From Humisphaera borealis (GTDB lineage Bacteria; Planctomycetota; Phycisphaerae; Tepidisphaerales; Tepidisphaeraceae): a stretch of 64,000 nt of DNA. The notes beneath the pieces were generated by a model. It saw only the letters and a list, made by a program, of their open reading frames with translations. It ran no database searches and was not told the origin of the DNA. Position numbers and translations under genes: made by a program. The stretch spans positions 744,001-808,000 of the forward strand of contig NZ_CP063458.1 in NCBI RefSeq assembly GCF_015169395.1. Reading direction: 5' to 3'. Below are positions 42,939 to 50,350 of the stretch, piece by piece (positions within the stretch are counted from its first letter, which is position 1; each line of letters begins with the position of its first letter).

Positions 42939-43520
42939 TCAGACTGCCTGTACCCGCCGCCGGGCCAGCATTCCCACCGCCAGCAGGCCGATCGCCGCGA
43001 CCGAAGGCTCAGGCACGGGGGTGACGGTGATGTTGTCGAGAATCATCGGGACGTCCCCGTTACCGTCGAAGCCTGTGATGACAAAATCGAGGTGAGTCAG
43101 GTTAGTGAACGCCGGGCCGGTGAGGGGGATGGTATTGGTGGAGTCAAATACGTTCAGCACCCGGTTGCCCCCGGCAGAGGACGTGATGGCCCCCGTGCCG
43201 ATCGTGAGTCGGTATTGCAAGAGATCGACCGATGTGGCATTGAACAGTCCACCGTCGGTGCGCGTCACGCGAACCGTGCCGGTACCGTCCATCCACAACC
43301 ATGTGGCAATGCTTGGTGCGTTGTTATTGAGGACGTAGAACAGCGAAGGCGTGCCGCCGGAAAGCAGGCTTAGCGTGAACCCGTCCTCGCTGAAGGGGAG
43401 GCTGTTCTGCACGCTGGGTGGCGCTGCCTCCAGATCGATGACCGCCGCGCGGGCAGGGGACCCCGCCAGCAATGTGGATGACAAGAGGATCGCGCCCGAC
43501 AGGAGGGGGTTCAGCTTCAT
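42939..43520 (-). CDS. PEP-CTERM sorting domain protein (paralogue B)
   Basis: A 193-residue protein from the ATG at 43520; the longer frame to 43610 adds residues before an already good signal peptide (MKLNPLLSGAILLSSTLLAG, ending ARAA). Shared with paralogue A: VIDLEAA, SEDGFTLSL, GTVRVTRTDGGLFNATSV, TSSAGGNRVLN, NLTHLDFVITGF, LDNITVTP and the C-terminal VPEPSVAAIGLLAVGMLARRR. The C-terminal signal is nearly identical between the two, while the bodies have diverged, so the duplication is not very recent. Function unknown; both are probably surface-anchored small proteins. Confidence 0.92.
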   Translation of the reverse strand: MKLNPLLSGAILLSSTLLAGSPARAAVIDLEAAPPSVQNSLPFSEDGFTLSLLSGGTPSLFYVLNNNAPSIATWLWMDGTGTVRVTRTDGGLFNATSVDLLQYRLTIGTGAITSSAGGNRVLNVFDSTNTIPLTGPAFTNLTHLDFVITGFDGNGDVPMILDNITVTPVPEPSVAAIGLLAVGMLARRRVQAV

Positions 43521-43625
43521 TGGCGTATCGCCTGAGTCGTGCGGTCGAGACCGCAGACGGCACTGCCGAGCACCTTGCGCCCCCACGGACAGCGGGCTGA
43601 GGCGTGGCAAGTATATTGAAACGTC

Positions 43626-43653
43626 AGTGTAACTGCGTTGAGGGGTGTTGCAA
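43626..43653 (-). promoter_or_regulatory. Sigma-70-like promoter of PEP-CTERM gene B
   Basis: Reverse strand TTGCAA, 16 bases, TACACT, followed by the coding start at 43520. It mirrors the promoter of paralogue A exactly in hexamers and spacing. Confidence 0.7.
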
Positions 43654-43836
43654 GCGGAAAAAGGGGAGCCGGAGAATTCGTGATTGCTCTATATTTGTTT
43701 GGTATGGCAGCTATAATAACTGTCAGTGATTTCGAGAGCGTTCCATCGCCTTTTAGCGCCCGCGCAAAGGGCAGGGTTGGGACCGACCAGAGGTCCGATG
43801 AGAGCGGTCCGGTCGGCGCCGGCACGGAAATGCAAT

Positions 43837-44274
43837 CTCGGGTTCGTTCGGCGGACGTCGATGGACGTCGAATTGGTGCCACGGCGTCGCCGGTACTCCG
43901 GAGACCCGTGGTATCGGCCGCGCTCGCGCACGGGTCTGCGGGGTACCGCCGACCCGTGGCACCGGGACGGCTCGGGTTCGTTCGGCGGACGTCGATGGAC
44001 GTCGATCTGGTGCCACGGCGTCGCCGGTACTCCGGAGACCCGTGGTGTCGGCCTCGCTCGCCCACGGGTCTGCGGGGTACCGCCGACCCGTGGCACCGGG
44101 ACGGCTTGGGTTCGTTCGGCATTCTCGGGTTCGTTCGGCTGACGGCGATGGACGTCGACCTGGTGCCACGGCGTCGCCGGTACTCCGGAGTCCCGTGGAT
44201 CTCGGCCCCGCTCGCGCACGGGTCTGCGGGGTACCGCCGACCCGTGGCACCGGGACGGCTCGGGTTCGTTTGGC
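43837..44274. repeat. Three tandem 134-bp repeats, each an imperfect palindrome
   Basis: Units start at 43837, 43971 and 44124 (lengths 134, 134, 135), each opening ctcgggttcgttcgg; a 19-base partial copy (44105-44123) precedes the third, and a truncated opening follows from 44259. Within each unit, ggtgccacggcgtcgccggt... pairs imperfectly with ...ccgacccgtggcacc, around ggtactccggag / gcggggtacc. The period is not a multiple of 3, so any translated repeat would change frame between copies; this argues against coding. It lies upstream of the large exported protein. The stretch 43654-43836 shows no gene. Confidence 0.95.
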
Positions 44275-44380
44275 AGAAGCGCGAGATCGTCAGCGAGGCC
44301 GGAACGCCGCCGAGGCCACCGGTTCCCACAAGGTTTGGTAACGATTCGGCCGATATCTCTGACAGGAGCATTATCGGACC

Positions 44381-47233
44381 ATGCGAGTCAAACCGATTAT
44401 CACGATCCTGGGTCTGGTCGCCGCGTGCGGGTTCGGGGCGCGGGTGGAAGCGGCGCCGGACGAGGTGAAACGCGTCGTCCGGACGTTCGACTTCGAAGAA
44501 CGCCGGCTCGGCAACCCCGAAGACCTGCCCATGCATTGGGTGAAGGTCGCCGGGCCGGGGTACCCGCATTACGTGAACGGACGGCTCGCGACCGGTGTCA
44601 GCCGGTCGGGGAAGTACGCCTTCCGGTTTGACCTCGACGGCGGGTCGCTCGCGTACCGGTACGAAGCCAACCGCATCAAGGTGATGGCGGGGGCGCACTA
44701 CCGCATTGAAACTGCCGTCCGGACGACCCTGCTGACGCAGGCGCGGGCGGTGATGACGGCGTGGCTGGTGGACCAGGACGGGCATCTGCTGCCCAAGACC
44801 GTCCGCTACTCCGCCCCATACGCGGCCCGCAACGCCGACGACGGGTGGCAGCTTCTCAAGATCGAGCTGTCGGTGGACGAGCCGCAGGCGGCGTTCCTGG
44901 TGCTGGAGCTGGGTCTGCTTCAGCCGGGCGAGTTTGTCGGCGGGGTGCTCGGGCAGCGGACGCTGAACGTTCAGGACATCCGCGGGACGGCGTGGTTCGA
45001 CGACCTGACCATCTCGCAGGTGCCGCGGGTCATCATGAGCACCGACCGGCCGGCGAATGTCTTTAAGCGCGGCGAGCCGGTGCGGCTGGTCGTCCGCGTG
45101 GACGACCGCTTCACCGACGACCTGGCGGCGCAGATTGTCGTCACCGACGCCGACGGCAAGACCGTCTACCAGCGGAGCGGCACGACCGAGCTGTCGCGTG
45201 CCGAGCAGGTAGGCCCCGGGCGCAAGCGGCTGCCGATCGACCTGCCGGAACTGCCGGCGGGGTATTACCGCGCGTCGCTGGTGATGAGCAGCCAGGGACA
45301 GACGCTGGGCGCGCAGTCGCTGGGCTTCATCCAGCTCGCTGACGCCAACCCGCCGACGACGCCGGACGGAAGGTTCGGTTTCTCGGCGACGTCGTTGCCG
45401 CTGGCGGGGTGGGATGACCTGGCGGCCGTGTTGCCGCTGCTTTCGGCAGGGCGGGTGAAGCTGGCGCTGTGGGGACCGGAAGGAGACGTCTTGGAAGTGG
45501 ACCCGGCGAAGTTCGACGCCGTCCTGGAGAAGCTCCAGGAACGAGGGATCACGCCGACGGCGTGCCTGATCGGTCTGCCGCCGGACCTGGCGCGGAAGAT
45601 GAAGAGCAGCGGGCTGTCCGAGAAAGGTGCAGGAGGGTCGGCGTGGTGGGGCGGCGAGGCGGACAAGCGCGGCGCGGGCATTGCCAACACCCTGCCACCC
45701 AGCTACGCCAACAGTTCCTCGAGCTGGCCTTTGCTGCTCAAGTCGGACGTCAAGCTCTGGCAGCCGAGGCTGTCGTTCCTGGTGTCGCGGCACGCGAACC
45801 ACCTGGACCGGTGGCAGCTCGGCGCAGATGGGGACGACGGGTTTGCGTCGGACCCGGAGCTTCGAAAGGTGTACGACGTGATCTACGCGCAGTTCCAGCG
45901 GCTGGTGCAGAAGCCGGATTTGGCGATGCCCTGGCCGGTCTGGTACGAGTTGAACGGCCACACGCCGGCAACGGTGGCGCTGTCGGTACCGCCGACGGTG
46001 GTGCTGCCGTCGCAGGTGCCGCTGTACATCAACGATGCGGGCATGGCCTCGCCGGCGGGATCGGCCGGGTCTGGTGCGCCTCCGGCAACAATGCCCGCGA
46101 CGGGCCCGACGGCACCCACGTCGCCGAGCTGGACGCGGCCGACGAACATCTCCGTGTATCTGTCGTGGCTCGACACCGAGCGTTACGGCCGGGCCGAGCG
46201 CATTCGCGACATGGCGCAGCGAGTGATCCACACCTTCGCCGCCAATGCCGACCGGATCGATCTTCCGCTGCCGCTGACGGTGCGGAAGGAGCAGGACGTG
46301 CTGGTGCATGAGCCTTCCGAAGAGCTGCTGCTGCTGCGGACGATCATCAGCACGCTGTCGGGTGCGACCTTCCGCGGCAAGGTGCCGATCGCCGAGGGGA
46401 TCGAGGCTTTCCTGTTCGATCGAGGCGGGCAGGGGATCCTGGCGGTGTGGGACCTTGGCGCGCAGGGCGGCGTGCGCGAGTTGTCGGTCAACCTGGGGCG
46501 ACAGCCGACGATGATCGACCTGTGGGGCAACGTATCGCCGGTGCAGAAAGTGCCGGGCAAGGAAGGGCTGGTCGCGCTGCGCGTGAGCCGGACGCCGATC
46601 TTCCTGGCGGACATCGACGGGCAGTTGATGCAGACGCGGGCGAGCGTGGCGCTGGATCGGCCGTTGATCGAGTCGAGCTTCCAGCCGCACACGCGGAAGC
46701 TGCGGTTTACCAACAACTATCGCAACGCGATCGGCGGGACGGTCAGGCTCAAGCCGCCGCCGGGCTGGGGCATCAACCCGCCGACGTTCACGTTCAGCCT
46801 GAACCCCGGCGAGACGTTCGACCGGGAGATCACGCTGGAGCTGCCCTATAACAGCGTGGCGGGGCCGAAGGCGATCGGCGCACACTTTGTGTTGCAGGCC
46901 GACGGGATCGCCGACTTCACCGTGCCGATCACGGTGAACCTGGGCCTGAGCGACGTCGGCATGCAGACGATCGCCGTACGGGATGGGAACGACCTGATCG
47001 TGCAGCAGATGATCACGAACTACGGCGACAAGCCGATCGACTACACCGCGTTCGCCGTCTACCCCGGGCAGTCGCGGCAGGAACGCCTGATCAGCGGACT
47101 AGGCGCCGGGAAGACGACGATTCGGCGGTACAAGTTTCCTTCGGTGGATTTCAAGGTAGGTGGAAAAGTGCGGGCAGGGGTGAAGGAGATGGTGGGGACG
47201 AGGATATTGAATGATGAGGTGGCGGTGCAGTAG
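44381..47233 (+). CDS. Large exported protein of unknown function, possibly sugar-active
   Basis: A 950-residue protein with a signal peptide (about 1-24, ending RVEAA). Residues 30-215 resemble a galactose-binding-like beta sandwich (TFDFEERRLGNPEDLPMHW ... SGKYAFRFDLDGGS ... WFDDLTISQVPR). Residues 225-330 look like an Ig-like domain (FKRGEPVRLVVRV ... YYRASLVMSS). The middle (about 345-560) has barrel-like strands (KLALWGPEGDVLEV, GITPTACLIGLPPDLARKM), and the C-terminal 180 residues are beta-rich like an NPCBM-associated domain (FTFSLNPGETFDREITLELP). No catalytic motif can be named. A reverse-strand ORF of 1122 codons overlaps it but is a shadow. Start at 44381 chosen for the signal peptide; the ribosome site is weak. 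Confidence 0.8.
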   Translation: MRVKPIITILGLVAACGFGARVEAAPDEVKRVVRTFDFEERRLGNPEDLPMHWVKVAGPGYPHYVNGRLATGVSRSGKYAFRFDLDGGSLAYRYEANRIKVMAGAHYRIETAVRTTLLTQARAVMTAWLVDQDGHLLPKTVRYSAPYAARNADDGWQLLKIELSVDEPQAAFLVLELGLLQPGEFVGGVLGQRTLNVQDIRGTAWFDDLTISQVPRVIMSTDRPANVFKRGEPVRLVVRVDDRFTDDLAAQIVVTDADGKTVYQRSGTTELSRAEQVGPGRKRLPIDLPELPAGYYRASLVMSSQGQTLGAQSLGFIQLADANPPTTPDGRFGFSATSLPLAGWDDLAAVLPLLSAGRVKLALWGPEGDVLEVDPAKFDAVLEKLQERGITPTACLIGLPPDLARKMKSSGLSEKGAGGSAWWGGEADKRGAGIANTLPPSYANSSSSWPLLLKSDVKLWQPRLSFLVSRHANHLDRWQLGADGDDGFASDPELRKVYDVIYAQFQRLVQKPDLAMPWPVWYELNGHTPATVALSVPPTVVLPSQVPLYINDAGMASPAGSAGSGAPPATMPATGPTAPTSPSWTRPTNISVYLSWLDTERYGRAERIRDMAQRVIHTFAANADRIDLPLPLTVRKEQDVLVHEPSEELLLLRTIISTLSGATFRGKVPIAEGIEAFLFDRGGQGILAVWDLGAQGGVRELSVNLGRQPTMIDLWGNVSPVQKVPGKEGLVALRVSRTPIFLADIDGQLMQTRASVALDRPLIESSFQPHTRKLRFTNNYRNAIGGTVRLKPPPGWGINPPTFTFSLNPGETFDREITLELPYNSVAGPKAIGAHFVLQADGIADFTVPITVNLGLSDVGMQTIAVRDGNDLIVQQMITNYGDKPIDYTAFAVYPGQSRQERLISGLGAGKTTIRRYKFPSVDFKVGGKVRAGVKEMVGTRILNDEVAVQ

Positions 47234-47308
47234 GTGGGCACTGCCCGCCGAAAGGTGATGCCGAGGTCGACTGGACTGCGGTAGCGCGAGCATCATATCC
47301 GGTAAGTG

Positions 47309-47899
47309 CTACTCCACCTCCACAGCTTCGAACTCGACCCACGGTCCGACGTTCTTCGCAAGCCATGCTCTTGCCTTGTCGTCACAATAGACACCGAGAA
47401 ACTCCTCCGCCTCGACAAATACTCCGCGATAGTCGTGTGGGCCGCCCCATGCCAATTCACCGTCGGCAGTCCTGCCCACGATATTGAGTGGGATCATCGG
47501 CGGCACCAGTTCCCATGTCGCCTCCATATCTTCGATTGCCGAGGGCGCGAGATCAAGAGCATCGGAAAAGTAGTCGTCGGGTTCACCTGACTCAGGGACC
47601 ACTGGTGGGAGTTGCAGTCTCATGTCCCACGTGTGCCACGGGATGTCATAGACGTGTTCGTATGACGTATTGCGAAATGACATTGGGAAAGGTTTGTCGC
47701 GTTCGATCAGACTCTTGATTGTGTCCGAAACCAAGACAATCGCGCCGCCAGCATTGGTACACAAGGGTGGTACGAATGGACCTGCCCGGGAGAGTTCAAG
47801 AGGTGTCCTGTCCCAGACGACCCGACTTGCGCGCGCATTGATGAGATTCGAGCCGAAGTCGCCCCAGATGTTACGACTCTGTATGCGAAAGAGATTCAT
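47309..47899 (-). CDS. Hypothetical protein, lower GC than neighbours
   Basis: A 196-residue protein from the ATG at 47899; the frame to 47965 adds Arg/Ala-rich residues unlike the rest. It is acidic and aromatic-rich (SYEHVYDIPWHTWDMRLQLPP, PDDYFSDALDLAPS, KARAWLAKNVGPWVEFEAVEVE), soluble, without signal peptide. Base composition is visibly less GC-rich than surrounding genes, and codon use is more mixed, which hints at recent acquisition. I do not recognise a family. It lies between the large exported protein (convergent) and pheA (same strand, 117 bp). Confidence 0.6.
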   Translation of the reverse strand: MNLFRIQSRNIWGDFGSNLINARASRVVWDRTPLELSRAGPFVPPLCTNAGGAIVLVSDTIKSLIERDKPFPMSFRNTSYEHVYDIPWHTWDMRLQLPPVVPESGEPDDYFSDALDLAPSAIEDMEATWELVPPMIPLNIVGRTADGELAWGGPHDYRGVFVEAEEFLGVYCDDKARAWLAKNVGPWVEFEAVEVE

Positions 47900-48016
47900 G
47901 ACCGATCCACTAGCTAACGAAGCGCGGCCACGGCGCACTGCGAATCGCCCGCCCGCCCGGCGCATCGCAGAGTCATAGTGAGGCCAAGTGCCAGAGTCCG
48001 GCGGGCCGTGCCCGCC

Positions 48017-49111
48017 CTATAGGACTTCCGTCGCCCGTGGATAACTTCCCAACACCGTCAACTGCAGGCAATGCTGCCTTGACTCCTCAATAGCCTGCTT
48101 CATCCTCGGCTCGTCGGCGTGTCCTTCGGCGTCGATGAAGAAGTAGTACTCCCAGTTGACCTTCTTGCTCGGCCGCTTCTCGATGTCGGTCAGGTTGATG
48201 CCGCGTTCCTTGAAGACGTCGAGCACCTCGGCGAGTGCGCCGGGCTTATGAGCGGTGGTGAACATGATCGCGGTCTTGTCGTCGCCGGTCTTGCGGGCGC
48301 CTTCGCGGCTGAGGACGAAGAAGCGCGTCTGGTTGTCGGGGTCGTCTTCGATGTTCTCGAACAGCACGCGCAGGCCGTGAAGCTGGCCGGCGAGGGTGCT
48401 GCCGATCGCGGCGACGCCGGGCGTGGTGGCGGCGATCTCGGCGGCCTTGCTGGTGCTGGCGGCCGGCTGAACGTCGCGGTCCCGCGCCGTGCTGGCCAGC
48501 CAGTTGCGGCACTGGCTGAAGACCTCGGGCTTGCTGAGCACTGTCTTGATCGACTCCCACGGGCTGGCCGCCAGCAGGTTGTGGTGAATCGTCACCTTCA
48601 CCTCGGCGTAGATCTTGGCGCTGGAGGCGAGGAAGGCGTCGAGCGTATCGACGACGCCGCCGTGCAGGCTGTTCTCGACCGGCACCATGCCGTAGTCGCA
48701 GTGGCCGCGGACGACTTCTTCGAACACGCTGGGGATGTCGGACAGGGGAACGTATTCAACACCCGACCCGAACTTACGGACTGCGGCCGCATGGCTGAAC
48801 GTGCCGGCGGGTCCGAGGTAGCCGATACGAAGGGGCTTCTCGAGCGCGAACGACCCGCTCATGACCTCGCGGTAGATCGCCTCGAGGCAGCGGTCGGGCA
48901 GGGGGCCATGATTGAGCTTGCGGACCTTGTCGAGGACGAGTTTCTCGCGGTCCGGGGCGTAGATCGGGCCGCCGGACTTCTGTTTGAGCTTGCCGACTTC
49001 GACGACGACATCGGCTCGGCGGTTGAGCAGGCCGACGAGTTGCTCGTCGATCGCGTCGATCTGCTTACGCAGGGCTTCCAAGGCAGGATCGGTCGGTTCG
49101 CTGGCGGACAT
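48017..49111 (-). CDS. pheA: Chorismate mutase / prephenate dehydratase
   Basis: A 364-residue bifunctional enzyme of phenylalanine synthesis: chorismate to prephenate, then to phenylpyruvate. Chorismate mutase domain (about 8-95): LRKQIDAIDEQLVGLLNRRADVVVEVGKLK and the YAPDREKLVLDKVRKLN block. Dehydratase domain (about 98-275): IGYLGPAGTFSHAA, VPVENSLHGGVVDTLD, NQTRFFVLSR. The C-terminal ACT domain (about 288-360) binds phenylalanine for feedback control; its usual ESRP motif appears as EKRPSK. The start has a weak ribosome site but the domain begins within 12 residues. Divergent from the membrane protein gene across an inverted repeat. Confidence 0.95.
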   Translation of the reverse strand: MSASEPTDPALEALRKQIDAIDEQLVGLLNRRADVVVEVGKLKQKSGGPIYAPDREKLVLDKVRKLNHGPLPDRCLEAIYREVMSGSFALEKPLRIGYLGPAGTFSHAAAVRKFGSGVEYVPLSDIPSVFEEVVRGHCDYGMVPVENSLHGGVVDTLDAFLASSAKIYAEVKVTIHHNLLAASPWESIKTVLSKPEVFSQCRNWLASTARDRDVQPAASTSKAAEIAATTPGVAAIGSTLAGQLHGLRVLFENIEDDPDNQTRFFVLSREGARKTGDDKTAIMFTTAHKPGALAEVLDVFKERGINLTDIEKRPSKKVNWEYYFFIDAEGHADEPRMKQAIEESRQHCLQLTVLGSYPRATEVL

Positions 49112-49163
49112 AGGATCGTTGTAGCGGTGGGGGGGAAGAGCGTCAATTGAAGGTCATCGTGGT

Positions 49164-49254
49164 CGTTCCCCGTTCTTCGTCCTTGGTTCTTCATTCTTCA
49201 TTCGTCTGTCGAGTGAATGAAGAATGAAGAACCAAGGATGAAGAACGGGGAACG
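49164..49254. repeat. 40-bp-arm inverted repeat with GAATGAA heptamers
   Basis: Arms 49164-49203 and 49215-49254 are complementary at 39 of 40 positions, with an 11-base loop. The inner arm sequence is gaatgaagaatgaagaac, two 7-bp units, the same type as the element at 38.9 kb. It lies between divergent pheA and a membrane protein gene, so it overlaps their likely promoter region. Confidence 0.95.
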
Positions 49255-49379
49255 GCAGTCTTCGGAACTGTCGGATTGCGTTATCAGACCTGCAACCCCT
49301 CCATCTGCCGCGTTCTCGAAAGCGTTTCGGACCGGTCGGCCGATGAGGGAGGAAGTCTTTAACCAGAAGGTAGACTTCA

Positions 49380-50078
49380 ATGACCCTCTCGGTTCTTACC
49401 GTTCTCGCTGCCAAGGCGTCCTCCAAAGGGGGCGACAGTGCCTTCGCGGACTTCCTGACCCGCTTTCCCGAGCAGACCGACCTGCTGAAGTTTGCCCAGA
49501 ACATGGGTCCCGGCCTCGCCGCCCTGCTGATCATCATGGGGATCGTGTACCTGCTGTTCGGGTTCCAGATCTACCGAATCCTGGTGGTGCTGAACTCCGC
49601 CGCCGTGGGTTTTGTGGTCGGAGCGGCGATCGGCGATTTGAAAGGGGCATCGATTCCCTGCGCCATCGCCGGCGGGGTGCTCGCCGGGGCGGTATCGTGG
49701 CCGACAACCAAGTACGCGGTCGCGGTCATGGGCGGGCTTTTCGGGGCGATGGTCGCCGCGACGATCTGGCGATTGCTGGGGCAGGATCCGGCGTTCACCT
49801 GGGCCGGGGCGATGACCGGGCTCGTCGGTGGCGGGTTGCTCTGCTTTATCGTCTTCAACGGCTGCGTGATGGCCTACATGAGCCTTCAGGGATCGACGAT
49901 GCTCATCTTCGGGCTGCTGGGGCTGCTGCTGAAGTACCAGGAGATCGCGCCAAAGGTGGGGGATTACCTCACGCTCAAGCCGTTCGTGTTGCCGCTGTTC
50001 GTGTTCATTCCGACGGTGCTTGGGACGATGTTCCAGCAAAACGGCGCTACGCCGCCGCCGGCAGGGGCAAAGAAGTAG
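49380..50078 (+). CDS. Polytopic membrane protein of unknown function
   Basis: A 232-residue protein with about six hydrophobic helices: AALLIIMGIVYLLFGFQIY, LNSAAVGFVVGAAIGDL, PCAIAGGVLAGAVSW, YAVAVMGGLFGAMVAATIW, TGLVGGGLLCFIVFNGCVMAY and FVLPLFVFIPTVLGTMF. The glycine-rich helix pattern resembles the DUF4203/TMEM198-type family, but this is only a pattern match. Residues 1-35 are an amphipathic leader without cleavage site. Alone between pheA and clpB, same strand as clpB. Confidence 0.7.
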   Translation: MTLSVLTVLAAKASSKGGDSAFADFLTRFPEQTDLLKFAQNMGPGLAALLIIMGIVYLLFGFQIYRILVVLNSAAVGFVVGAAIGDLKGASIPCAIAGGVLAGAVSWPTTKYAVAVMGGLFGAMVAATIWRLLGQDPAFTWAGAMTGLVGGGLLCFIVFNGCVMAYMSLQGSTMLIFGLLGLLLKYQEIAPKVGDYLTLKPFVLPLFVFIPTVLGTMFQQNGATPPPAGAKK

Positions 50079-50203
50079 CGCTCGCACCTGCATTCGTCCC
50101 GAGCGATGGACGACGGCCTGCCATCCGGCGGGGCCGACTGCCAGAATATCAGTCGAATCGGGGCAAATGGGGCTCGAAACCGCGTCTGCGCGTGCTCTAA
50201 GGC

Positions 50204-50219
50204 TGGCACCCGTTTTGCA
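50204..50219 (+). promoter_or_regulatory. Sigma-54 (RpoN) type promoter upstream of clpB
   Basis: TGGCACCCGTTTTGCA contains GG and GC exactly 10 bases apart with TGGCAC and TTGCA, the sigma-54 consensus. It lies 132 bases before the clpB ATG on the same strand, giving a leader of about 120 bases. No CIRCE-type (HrcA) inverted repeat is seen in the gap. Confidence 0.75.
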
Positions 50220-50350
50220 ATATTCCTTCCGAACGCCGACGTCGTTCTGGTGCGTCTCTATCATTGGAGCGTACCGGTCGATCGCACAGCAAAGGGGCAC
50301 CGCAACGCAGGCTTACAGCATGCAATGCGGGGCGTTCGGAGGAACCCATC

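Noticed and set aside
43837-44274. CRISPR array or protein repeat
   Set aside because: Unit 134 bp with no unique spacers, and the frame would shift between copies.
43517-46885. A 1122-codon reverse-strand ORF over the large exported protein and the 134-bp repeats
   Set aside because: Its product is arginine-rich without hydrophobic segments or domains, while the forward frame has a signal peptide and ordered beta domains. High GC readily creates such mirror ORFs.
48000-48016. pheA terminator
   Set aside because: A short GC hairpin (ggcggg ... cccgcc) is present but without a T-run; too weak to call.
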